In this document: positions 1 to 11,600 of the stretch, piece by piece | Numbering within the stretch: position 1 is the stretch's first letter | Layout of the letters: each line of letters starts with the position of its first letter | From: Siphonodentalium dalli | Taxonomy: Eukaryota; Mollusca; Scaphopoda; Gadilida; Siphonodentaliidae | NCBI GenBank assembly: GCA_032622095.1 | Contig: CP136065.1 | Span: forward strand, 68,789,675 to 68,853,674 | DNA: 64,000 bases | Reading direction: 5' to 3' | Notes under the pieces: generated by a model | What the model was told of the DNA's origin: nothing | What the model saw: only the letters and a program-made list of their open reading frames with translations | Database searches by the model: none | Made by a program: the position numbers and the translations under genes

Positions 1-123
1 ATATAAAGAGCAGGGAGAGCAAAAAAGTGTAAAATTTTGGATTGACATGCATTTACAACTTCATATGAATAATCTCCTGGACATCAAACTAATCAGCAAA
101 TTCTAAGTCTAGAAGAGGCATAA

Positions 124-1344
124 GGCCAAAACAAAATATACCTGTGTTTCTGGTGACATGCAAGAAAAAAATAGGGGCGGGCGGGTGCAGGTCTGATTTT
201 CATGGCGAAGTGACTTCTCCCTGTCACAAAAATAGGGCGAAGTCGGCGTTTTCCAGGGCGAAATGCGTTGACAAAATTGAAATTGGACCGCACTGTAGTC
301 GCCTATATAAGTAAAATAGGAGATATGTAATATTTAAATTAAAATGATGAAACAATGGTTCAAATGTGAAAACTTTATGTTCTAATCATCACTCTAATAA
401 CTATGAATAATGGTCCAAACATATGTAACGGGAGAAGGGTGGAATGCGGGAGTCGCACCGAAAGTTGGCAACACCCAAAATCTCAGGCCACCGGTCACCC
501 ATCCAAGTGATAACCGGGCTCGACGTTGCTTAACTTCGGTGACGAGACAAGGCGTCTTAACCACTGCACCAAAGAAGCATGCTCCGTTGGAGCTGTTGAT
601 TAATCGGCCTTCTATATTTACAACGCGACCGCTACACATAATTGTGAGAGAATGGTAGCATTTTATAAGAATATATTTTGGAAGAACGGCATTTTTACAA
701 CCGCTTATGAATACAAAGAGAAATAAAAATTAATGTTAATAGTAACTATGGTGTTATCTTCGACAGTGTCAATGGATATTAAACTGGGTTAAATCAATGT
801 TGGCAGTAAATTAGGGTGAATATTTTGCCGATTTCGCTGGTCAACTTTGGAAATTTCAGGGCGACTTAAATTTCGCCCGGCTGCAAAATTAGGGCGAAGT
901 GAGCAAGAATAGGGAGACTTCTTCGCCCACGTCGCCCTCTCGGCTGGTCCCGCCGCGGGTGGCTTATCATTTTATTTTATTTTCCATTTTATTTTCAACT
1001 TTGCTCAAAATACTAGTAAACACGAATATCCCCAGACTGCTTCTCCTTGTTTGTAATGTACTAAAAAATAATAAAACTAAGTACATGTACATAATATTAG
1101 AATAAAGTGTAATTTTTTTTATTGAATAAAACATGAAAAAACAAGTTTGATTCAGCTGTGGTCTAATTTCCGGTTTATAGGTAGAGCCGATGTGTCCGTT
1201 TTACATGGAAATGAATCAGTTTACATGGAAAATAAAATGGAATGCGTGCTAATTTTTGCAAAATCAATAAAATGAAAATGGTCGGGTACGCTGGAATAGG
1301 GGCAGGCGTGTCACCAGAAACACAGGTCTTTTTTTATTTTGGCC
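124..1344. mobile_element. 1.2-kb non-autonomous DNA transposon with TAA duplication (PIF/Harbinger-like)
   Basis: The ends are inverted repeats: ggccaaaa..acctgtgtttctggtgac at the left, and gtcaccagaaacacaggt..ttttggcc at the right. Both are flanked by TAA (121-123 and 1345-1347). The TAA target fits the PIF/Harbinger TWA preference. No transposase is seen. Inside are 'gggcgaagt' segments related to the hAT element at 55671-56029 and a 5S-like SINE head, so it is a nest of at least three elements. Confidence 0.7.
445..575 (-). mobile_element. 5S rRNA-derived SINE head
   Basis: Read on the - strand, gaagttaagcaacgtcgagc followed by ccggttatcacttggatggg and tgaccg closely follows the 5S rRNA internal promoter (boxes A, IE and C) and the sequence after it. 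The divergence and the absence of a normal 5S 5' third argue for a 5S-derived SINE and not a working 5S gene. Just upstream in transcription direction, tggtgcagtgg (572-562) resembles a tRNA A box, so the head may be a tRNA-5S chimera. Confidence 0.65.
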
Positions 1345-1573
1345 TAATATAATAAAAAATGATGGGATTGGACCCATAGTTGAAGCTCTGAATCATGTGA
1401 TTAATCTCATTTCAAATTATGAAAGCAATTGGATACGGCCACATTAAATTGCATTTCATCTCTCGGACACCAAAATAATCTACAAATTCTAAGTGAAAAG
1501 TACAAATTTCCATCATAAATGGTCAGACAGGACTAAACTCAAACTTGACCGAGACTTTCTCATCTGTTAACGA

Positions 1574-1758
1574 CAGTAATGTCCTAAATAATCAACTCCT
1601 TAACCACAATAGAATTATGGGTAACTTTTCAGGATTTTGGTCGGAAATATGGCTTTCGGATGAATGGCAACAAGCCATATTTCCAACTACATGTAAATCC
1701 TGAAAAGTTACCCATAATTCTGCTGTGGTTAAGGAGTTGATTATTTAGGGCATTAGTA
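1574..1758. mobile_element. Family T palindromic MITE, degenerate copy
   Basis: The arms are cagtaatgtcctaaataatc and its near-complement at the right end (gattatttagggcattag). The centre is deleted relative to the 213-bp full copies such as 15677-15889. Confidence 0.8.
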
Positions 1759-2417
1759 CATGCCAAATTTCATAAAAGCCTGTCAAATATTATTTGAGTT
1801 ATCATCCCAGCTTTGTGTGACCCACATTATGTGAATAGAGGGGGGATGCCCTATAGCAGAAGAGTCCACAATTAGAGGTACCATGTCTTACCCACCGGAC
1901 ATTAAAAATTGGGAAAACGCCACTTGGCAAATTTATTGGTGCATATGGTATGTTAGATTCTACATGTTGTCACGGCATTGCCGTGGCCAGTTTTGAGGAC
2001 TCTCATCCAGACAACAAATGTTTCAGAGGGATGGACACCTCTTGGCTCTTATTTCCATATTCCCCTGAATTATGGACCAACAAAAAAAAAGGGAGTGATG
2101 CAAAGCAATATTTTATTGTTTTTTTTTTTCAAAGAAAGTCACATTTTTGGGGGGATGTGTCACCCAGCTCCCTTTTATTTTATATTACAATTTGCATTGT
2201 AATCATTTTTCCCAATAAATATGCTAAAATGAGTTATCATTCAGCCCTCATACGTGTACATGTAATTGGCTACGGCATTCAGCAATATCAAAGCCATTTG
2301 CTGAGGTTTACTGGGCCATGGCAAAGGGTTGCCTTAGCGGATTGCCGAAGCCAAACAGTGTGAATTAAGAGGGCTGATCATTATGACTTTATCTTTGTAT
2401 ATTTATTGCAGGTGAAG

Positions 2418-2677
2418 AATGTCCATTCCATCAGTCAGCGCTGTGATTGGAATAGCTCCGCAGAAGTATATATGGAAGATCTGTATTGCATTACACTCGA
2501 CCCCAAGATTCGCTGTGACACTTATCCATTATAATGATTACAAGTCTCGTCTCCACTATGTAAACAAGGATTACCAGTCACTATACCTCAAGCTCATCAA
2601 GCTTAACTTCATCATCAATTTGATAGAGACTTTCAGCCTTGTGACTGTTTCATACATCACAAACAGAGAAAACTACC
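2418..2677 (+). CDS. PGAP2: PGAP2 exon (first exon in window)
   Basis: The exon encodes 86 whole codons from MSIPSVSAVIG to YITNRENY, with one base left over at each end. It carries the lumenal IPSVSAVIG block, the KYIWKICIALHSTPRF block that is the family's best-conserved stretch, and a membrane segment around LNFIINLIETF. The donor is C/GTAAGT at 2678. The acceptor is taken as the AG at 2416-2417: using the stronger-looking CAG at 2409-2411 would put an in-frame TGA just before the ATG. The ATG at 2419 could also start a shorter protein, but family alignment says coding should continue upstream. Confidence 0.9.
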
Positions 2678-5600
2678 GTAAGTGTTATTGTTCTGCCCAA
2701 CATTATATTTGCACAATAATATATCTCATGAGTCTAAAAAGGTGTTAATTTTCAGTTAATTTATACCCGGGATTTACTATTATCGTCTTTGTGTGGAGCT
2801 CTGTGGTCCAGTGGTTAGTGTGTCGGACTTGTATTCGTTGTCAACACATCGATATGGGTTCGCAGCATGTCGTCGGCCATTGAGTCTCCACACAGCAATG
2901 GCTTGGCCGCTTTGAGCGACGTGAAATTGTCGGATTGCTCGCTGTTTCAAAACCCGCGCCAAGTTGTGACCTTTGAGCAAGGACGCTCATACTGTGTCGG
3001 CTTTGCATCACTCATGCGTTAAACGAGTACCAGTCAGCTTGTCATACTGATGAGTATCAGAGCATGTTCTGATCAAACTAGAGCAGCGCCTGCAATGGCT
3101 GCAGCCGGTTCATTGGTTGGCTTGTGCAAATGACTGGGGTAATATTGTAACAAGTATGTTAGAGCAAGTAATTGGTTAATCGCTACATTGCGGTCCCTTG
3201 CGATTCGACTTAACAAAGTTTAACTGTATATAAAACTGGTCATTATTATTATTTTTATTACTGCCCAATGTAAATGACTCATCGAACCGGGATGACACCC
3301 GAGTTAGACCGCACTTCGGTTAGACTTTAAATGCAGTTATAAACCACAACGCAACCAGAGGATTGTGTGGTTAGAATGCATGAAATAATCAACTGGAATG
3401 ATATGGTAACTTCCAGTACAATTGCAGCTCCAACAAATTTATATATGTCATAGTCAGCAGTTAGTTATGTACAATGTATCAGCAGTCCAGGAATATAACC
3501 AGCGTTTCTTTCCGCATTTAATCGCGGTGCCACAGTCAACACAAAACTGCGGTGCAGTTATGGTTTGACCGCATTTATAAACGCATAGTAACACCAGTTA
3601 CTGGCCATGGGTCAATTACTTAGGGCAGTACAGCACATGTTGTTTCAGGATGTACTTGTATAATGAATGGATTCTCCAATTCAGTTATGAATGTATACAT
3701 TGGAAAGGTCTACTAGTACCTGTATTATTCATTTGGAGGAGTGTTCGGGTAACAAAATCAGACGACAGAAAGAAAAACGGATAATGCAAGATCAGAATGA
3801 TTCATATTCATTCCTCTGGGAACTATACTCGTCAATGAGTATTATATAAATACATGTTATCGCTGGAGTGAATTGATCTAGGCGAAGTATCATGTCGAGT
3901 TGAAGAGGTCAGAGCGCTGGATCAAACGAGCCACCGTAGTTTGATCCAGCAATCTGACCTCTTCAAATGAAACATGATGCGAAGCCCAGATCAATTCATT
4001 GCAGTGATAACAGGTTTATCATATCATCATATGACATGCTTTTTATTTAAAAAGCTCAATTAATTATGAAATGAAACCACATGTAAGCCACTGGTAACAA
4101 GAATAAAGAAAAGCCACTGGTAACAAGAATAAAGAAGGAACTACATTTGTATTTTGATACGCCCGTCGTATTATGTAAATGGGTTGGTCGTCCGTCCGTC
4201 CGCTTTTGGTTTCCGGATGATAACTTTAGATTGAATCGAGTGAACTGAACCAAATTTAGTATGTTAGTTTACCACACCAAAATACAGATCAAGTTCGAAT
4301 ATGGGTTTCGTCCGCATGATTTTGACTGAGTAATGCCCATTTTTCGACTTAGATTTTACCTGATTTGCGGTTTCCGGATGATAACTTTAGATTGAATCAA
4401 GTGAATTGAACCAAATTTGGTATATTAGTTTACCACCCCAAAATATAGATGGCATGCTCTTGTTGTATAATAAAGAATCCAGCTTTTTACGGACATGCGC
4501 AATATGCGAGATAGAGAAGGGTGGTAACACATTGGATCAAACTGTAGCTGACCCGATGGTCAGGAAATGATCACTTTACTTTTGTGGTATTGGGGAAAGA
4601 AAATGAGTCATATAAATTTTTTTTTAAACCATACCCAAGCAATGTCTGTGATGATGATACTGTAGGCCAAGCTAAAAAAAATTATAAGCTGAAATTTCTA
4701 CCAGTATGTGGAGTATTCCTCTATGAGGTTCTTAAGCATTTTAGCATACATGTAGGTAAATTTTCTGGCCAAAGTTATTTATTAGCCTAGGCAACTTCCT
4801 GTTAATTATCAGGGCTGCATGTACTGGTATAACAGGTATATGCCGATATACAAGTGGTTCCAGGGCTTAAAGTGATGTGAAAGACCCCGGTAGGGTGGTC
4901 AAATACAAATGGAGAATAATATTCCTCAAAGTAGTTATTTTTACAAATCTTATATCCAAATTAAATGCAATAACTTTTGATGGGGAAATCATTCACATTA
5001 GCTAATCGCCTAGAGTATATTTGCATCCCGAATCAAGAAGTAAATATTTACAATTTTGCATAGTACAGACGATGTTTTCTATGGAGAGGTTCGATTGATT
5101 TGTTTAGCATTTTCGGCGATGTTAGCAGAATGGTAGATTTTTTCCTGAGTACTAACTTATTAGTTTCATGCACCTGAACAAGTCCATAATATATCTTTAA
5201 TTAAAAGAGTTTGGTTTATGATCATTTCTTGTGGACTCAGTCGGTTATGTGTACAACTCCAAACCATCTCGCCCTCCAGCGCTGACAATGGTCGACGAGT
5301 TTATACCATGGATGTTTAAAACTCTTCTGATGGGTTCTATCTAAACATTTCCTGCAAGATGTGCATGGGTGTTTCATACCAGAATTATATTGATGATTTG
5401 TACCATGGAATCATAGTCTTGACTATGTAGTTTATATACCAGGGTACCGTAGTTACTCACAACTTATATCCAAATGGCCCGTAAATTAACACATGATGTG
5501 TGCATTCAAGTTGGTACATGTAGATGTTGGTACATTTAAGTTGATTTACATTTACTGAACAATTTTGAAGTTCTTTCCCTATAACCCCAATTGGTGTGGT

Positions 5601-8600
5601 TATATATCCCTTTCATGATGGGAGCTGTGCTGTTGTAGCACTACAGATCCTGTGCCAGTGCATTCTCTTATACATCCGAGTCTCCCAAAGGGAGCCTTGC
5701 ATATATACATGAAAGAGAAAGCACTGGCTTACCAGTTACAAGGTCAAGGTAAATATTGTTAAGCCAATGTATTATCTTATATATGCGAGGTTCCCAATGG
5801 GTGACTCATACAGTATATAAGAGAATGATTGGCACAGGGTTTTCACAAAAATTCAGGAAGTTCCAGTCATGGAAGGGTTAAAGACATGATCTCTGCATGT
5901 AAGGCCATGGTTAATTAATTTTATGTTTAGCGCCAATCGCCGCATTTCCTTTATTGGCTGAAAATAGTATTGAATTTGATTAATTATTTGCACAATTCCA
6001 TTGTCCCAACGAGTGTCCCTTGTGAAAATTCATATAGGAACATTTACTCTTACTCCCTAGACAGACGCTTCATTCACATAAATTGAATGTGAACAAGATT
6101 GATGTTAAATATTTATGTTATATTTTAATTACATTGTACTATAAATGTAAATTCAGAAACCTAATGTGAACCCGGCTGGAAATACATGTACAGTATCTGT
6201 CATTTGCAGAATGTGGTCCCCAGAGGTTCAATGTAGTGACGCTATCCTGCATGGTTGGCTAGTGTCACCAAATTCATCCTCTAGGGACCACATTCTGCTC
6301 AGGTATCAACTGCTATGGGAGACCTAGGATCAGATTGAAGTCCCTCAGTTGAAGTTGGTGATGCTTACCCATTAGTCACCTAGGTTATGTATTTTATCTT
6401 ATGCAAATTAGGGGATATAGAAACTCAAGGCCTTTGAATTGGGATCATGCAAGTCTGTAAAACAACTATTAAGACTGAAATAGTGTGTCATTTGCAAAAT
6501 GAGGTCCCCAGAGGGTGAATGTAGTGATGCTATCCCACATGGCGGGCTTGCATCACCAAATTCCCCCTCTGGGAACCTCATTCTCAACTGCTATGGGAGA
6601 CCTCATTGTACATGTAGGTAGGATCAGATTGAAGTACCGCAGTTGGTGATATTTACCCATATTATTCACTCGATTAAGCATTTTATCTTCTGCAAATTAG
6701 GGGATATAGAAACTGAACAGAAGGGCAAAAGTAACAAAAACAATGTTAATTGGACTATAGATCCCAGAAGATGAGGCCTAAGCAGAATGAGGTCCCTGGA
6801 GGGTGAATTTAGTTATGCTAGCCTGCTGTGCATTGATAATCAGTAAATTCACCCTCTGGGGACCTCATTCTGCAAATGACAGACACACTATTTCCAGACT
6901 TGAACCTAATAAATAATAATCACTGCATTTTGCATTTAATTATCAGAATCCTGGATGACGCCAAACATAAACTTAATTATTAACGTGTTCTATACTAAAT
7001 ACTCATTGGTGAGTACTGTAGTTCCCTTAGGAAATGTTCAGTTAATATGTTCATCAAACGACCATAGGTCCTTTATTGAACTTACAGTGTATTATCCAAA
7101 CATTTTCCACAAATGAATATGAATCATTCTGCTCCTGCATTATCTGTTTTTCTGTCTGCCTGATTTTATAACTTAAACACCCCTCCAAATGAATAATAAG
7201 ACTGTTACACTGTATACTTTTATAACTAAATGGGATAATCTGTTTAGTAAAGAAAGGGTTAAACCTTGGCCTTATCACTGAAGCTTTCACACGGCAGGAT
7301 TTTTCTAACTGTATTGAGACAGGGCCCTTTCCTTTGAGAAAATTTACATCATAGATCTATGCTTATAACAGGGAATACCGGTATACATGTATGTATATGA
7401 AGAATATAAGCAAAAAGAATTTTCATTACGAATCTCAGTGTATAACAACCCTTTCATGACGGGAGCTGCGCTGGTGCAACATTAAAGACCCTGAGCCAAT
7501 GCATTCTCTTATTTATTTTTTATAATTTTGTTCGTACATTCTATAACAATTTTTCTCATTTTTTTCTTATATTCTTTAACAATTTTATCATTTTATATCA
7601 TTTTTTCTTACATTCTGTAACAATTGTATCATTTTTTATCATTTTTTTCTTAAATTCTCTATCAATTTTGATAATTTTTTCTTTCATCCTTTAACAATTT
7701 TTATCATTTTTAATCCTTATTTCTTACATTCTTTAACAATATTTTTTTCTTTTTCTTTTCATTATTTCTTACATTTAAAAAAAATAATATTATTGTTTTT
7801 ATGCCAATTCATTCTCTTATATATGGGAGGCGACCTATGGTCGACTCGCATATATAAGAATATGAAAGAGATATTAATCAAACAGTTTTATATATTTCTT
7901 AGATTGCTTTTTATGTTTACCCATACCATAGTATGGTAAACATAGTGTCGTTGCCCGGATTGACCACTCGTCGTTAGTCCGTCCGTCTGTCCGTCCGTCT
8001 GTCTGTCTGTAGACACTTTACGCATGGTGCGATAACTGAAATATTTTCTATCTGATCGGAACCAAATTTTGTATATGAATTTCTCAGCACCAAATACAGA
8101 TCGAGTTCGAATATGGGTTTGATCCGAGTTTTTTTTTACCGAGTTATGGCCCTTTTTCAACTTAGAATTTATGCATGCTGCCATAACTCAAAAAGAAATT
8201 ATCTGACCATAACCAAATTTGGTATGTGAGTTGCTCAACCCAAAATACATATCGAGTTCGAATATGGGTTTGATTCGATATTTTTTAATGGAGTTATGGC
8301 CCTTTGACATAGAATTCATGAATGCTTCGATAAATCAACAATTTTTCAACTGATAGGAACCAAATTTTGTATGTGAGTTTCTCAACTCAAAATACAGATC
8401 GAGTTCGAATATGGGTTTGATCCGGTACTTTTTACTGGAGTTATGGCCCTTTGATTATTTTATTCATCGCTAAAATATCAAAGATACACAGGTGGCACTG
8501 CTAGATAGTATCTAATAAATCAGGTTCAGGATGCTATGAAGTTGGCTTCTCACACAGAGCTAGTATCCAGTTACAATACCATGAAGTTGGTTCTCTCTTG

Positions 8601-11600
8601 TATTGAGTTAATTAACTGCTAGGAGATGTGTTGGCTGTATCAGATATACTTTATACTCTATAAGTATCTCTGGCCATATCATAGGTGAAATGTTTATACT
8701 ATTATATTTTATATGCATGGTTATTTAAATTTCATCTTAAAGGCATAATCTGGTTTCATTGTTTAATAGCATTACCATTGGAATTTTGTTGGTTGCATGG
8801 GAAGACAACTTTGGTTTTCAAAGTTTTAAAAACTTGAGAGCTCTGTATCAGTCTATGGGAACAAAATAATTGTTCATAACACTTTTAGTACTGTAGGTCT
8901 AGTTTGTTTTATCTATATATTAATGGAAAGCTTTTTCGACATTGATTTCAATTGATTACATATGTGAATTGAAAACTTAAAGGGGCACACCAGGTTTGAT
9001 GTATTTTTCCTGTACTCTGCATGAGATAAAACTTTTTATGTGTACCTATACCATAGTATGGTACACATAGCGTCAATGTCCGGATTGACCACTTGTCTGT
9101 CCATCCATCTATATCTGTCTGTCTGTCAGACACTTTAGGTATAATGCGATAACTCTAACATTTTCTATTTGATCGGAACCAAATTTTGTATATAGGTTTC
9201 TCATCCCAAAATACAGTTCGAGTTTGAATTTCCTCGCTCAATTTAACATAAACAAATATTAAAAAACTTTTATAATAATAAAATTGTCATTGACACTAAT
9301 TTGTTTTAGTTGTATTCCATTAATAAGGTGTGATGTCCTGTATTGAAAATGTGAAGATTTTATTGCAATAGTTGCATGTAATATAATGATATCAATAAAT
9401 TGCCATGTGAACATCCAATATCCAGAGTATGAGAATACCTTTAATAGATGTCATTCCAAGCAAAATCTGTTATTAATTGAGTGATGACATATGTTACATA
9501 GCTCTAGGGGGTGGTTGTATGAAGGTAAAGATGAACAACCTGCTGGCTGGATAATTGTTTATCCTATCTGTCAAATTTATTAATGGCTAAACAATTGGAT
9601 CTCACAGTGAGAGGTCCTTGTGTGAATAGGGACAGAGTTATGAGATTTAAAACGACTCCTCCCCCACCCCAATTACTTTAACCCCTTCTTAAGACAAATT
9701 ATTTGACCATTTGATTTTAAGTTACATGTAGGTACTGATATATGTATTACTGTGATCATATCTTTGACCAATTATCAGTTATAGCTAATCGCTATCGCCA
9801 AGGTATGGGTTAAACATCTGCCGATCGTGATCGGCCTCTCGTTCTTATTTAACCCTTTCATGACGCGAGCTGTGCTGGTGTGGCATTAAAGATCCTGTGC
9901 CAGTGCATTCTCCTTTTATATGAGTCTCCCATAGGGAGCCTCACATACATAAGAGAATGCACTGGCTTACAAGCTAAAGTTAAATACTGTTAGGCCAATG
10001 CATTCTCTTTATATATATATATGCGAGGCTCCCTATGAGAGGTCCCCAGAGGGTGAATTTATTGACGCTATCCCAACACGTGGACTAGCATCACCAAATT
10101 CACCCTCTGGGGATGTCATTCTGCTTAGGCCTCATTTTCTGGGAAGTATCTATAGTTTCAAATTAACATTGTTTTTAGTTAATTTTTCTCTTCTGTTCAG
10201 TTTTAGTATGATTTAGTATGGGACTTTTAGAAGAAAGTTTATAATCATATGATAATGTTCTTTGTTTAGCCAAATAAGAACTAAGAGAGAGAAGTTGTGT
10301 TAGCACTTGTCTGATTATTAATAATCATTTTACATCATGTTTAAGTGTTTTTATTTGGGAATGAAATAAAAAAAAACTTATAGGGACCCAAATAGGCAGC
10401 ATACAGCCCTTGGGATTTTGACCTGAAATTTATTAAGACTACCCTTATGTTTATTTGGATCCGGAGAGTACATGTACAATTGTATATTGTATAGTACATG
10501 TATGAGATTTAAAATTTCTATTTATCAACCAAAACTGATCATTTAATAATCTGACTTACATGTATGAATTCCTTCTCATTCGTGATGGTCTATCTCTTTG
10601 TAAACATGTTTTATATATTATTACCGGTAGGGGTATAAAATATTATATATGAATCGAAGACCCTGTCTGGAAACACTTCTATCGATTAATATTGATTATA
10701 TTTCAAATATTTTCTTTTAGTAAACAAGTGTGATTGCTTAGCTAACGAACAACTACTTGTTACTGTTAACAGAGACCAGAAATTTTATTGTGTAATTTAC
10801 TATAGAATATAACAATACAAACAATCAATCTGAGACATTTGACGTTTGGTGCATAGAAATGGGAGCACTCTTATAATATCTATCGCTATCTGATAACGGT
10901 TTATAACAAATAAATGTCCCTTTTAATCATCGCATTATATCAGAAAATATTTGAAATAAAATCAATATTAATTGATAGAAGCATTTCCAGATAGGGGTCT
11001 TCATTTCATATTTATTATTTTATACCCACTAAACTATTTCAAATTTGTTAATATAAAGAGATAATCTATCTTGAGGGATGCTAACTAGTGGCAACAACAT
11101 ACATGTAGACAAATTTCAGCAAAATGATTTCAAAATATCAAACTGACACTACGAGATGTCTCAAGCTGATATAAGTAATAAGATATTAATCAATATTCCA
11201 AACACAGGCCTGCACATTTCATCGATCCCCTGACATGTGTTTGTTCAGATAACCCATAGTTTACCTACATGTACATACAAGGGCTTATGCAAACTGTTAC
11301 AATCACTGTGTACATGTACCATACTAGTATACCTTATAAATTATGATAACACTGGCAGGATATGCTAATTTGTATATTAATAAAGTCATGTACCGTACAT
11401 TGTACACTATTGCAGGGTTTCCACCAGGGGGGAATTAATGGGTCCGTATTGGGGAAACACACAACGCGACGGGGTGACCATGGTTTGTCCCGTTGGGCGA
11501 AAATTTTGTTATTTGACACCTGAGTGTCACACAAAGCAATCCAAAGCTACGTACATGTATATTATGCAAGTCGATCATTTCCGTGGGTGCATTAATTCTG

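Larger units (their letters stand above)
1..2417. other. Upstream/intronic region of PGAP2, no exon recognised
   Basis: Both strands were read for the missing PGAP2 N-terminal exon and nothing convincing was seen. The region holds the 1.2-kb TAA-flanked element (124-1344) with its 5S-like SINE, then a degenerate family T palindrome (1574-1758). Positions 1760-2400 show no recognisable repeat or coding signal. Confidence 0.6.

Noticed and set aside
445-575. A genuine 5S rRNA gene
   Set aside because: The 5' third of 5S rRNA is not present and many positions differ; the context is a nested transposon. A 5S-derived SINE fits better.
1950-2363. 137-residue + strand frame just upstream of the first PGAP2 exon in the window
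   Set aside because: It was considered as the missing PGAP2 N-terminus. It lacks the expected hydrophobic segment, has no donor in the right phase and shows no family similarity.
2797-2870. A genuine tRNA gene
   Set aside because: The A and B boxes are present but a closed cloverleaf with paired acceptor stem is not visible, and a long SINE body with an att-rich tail follows.
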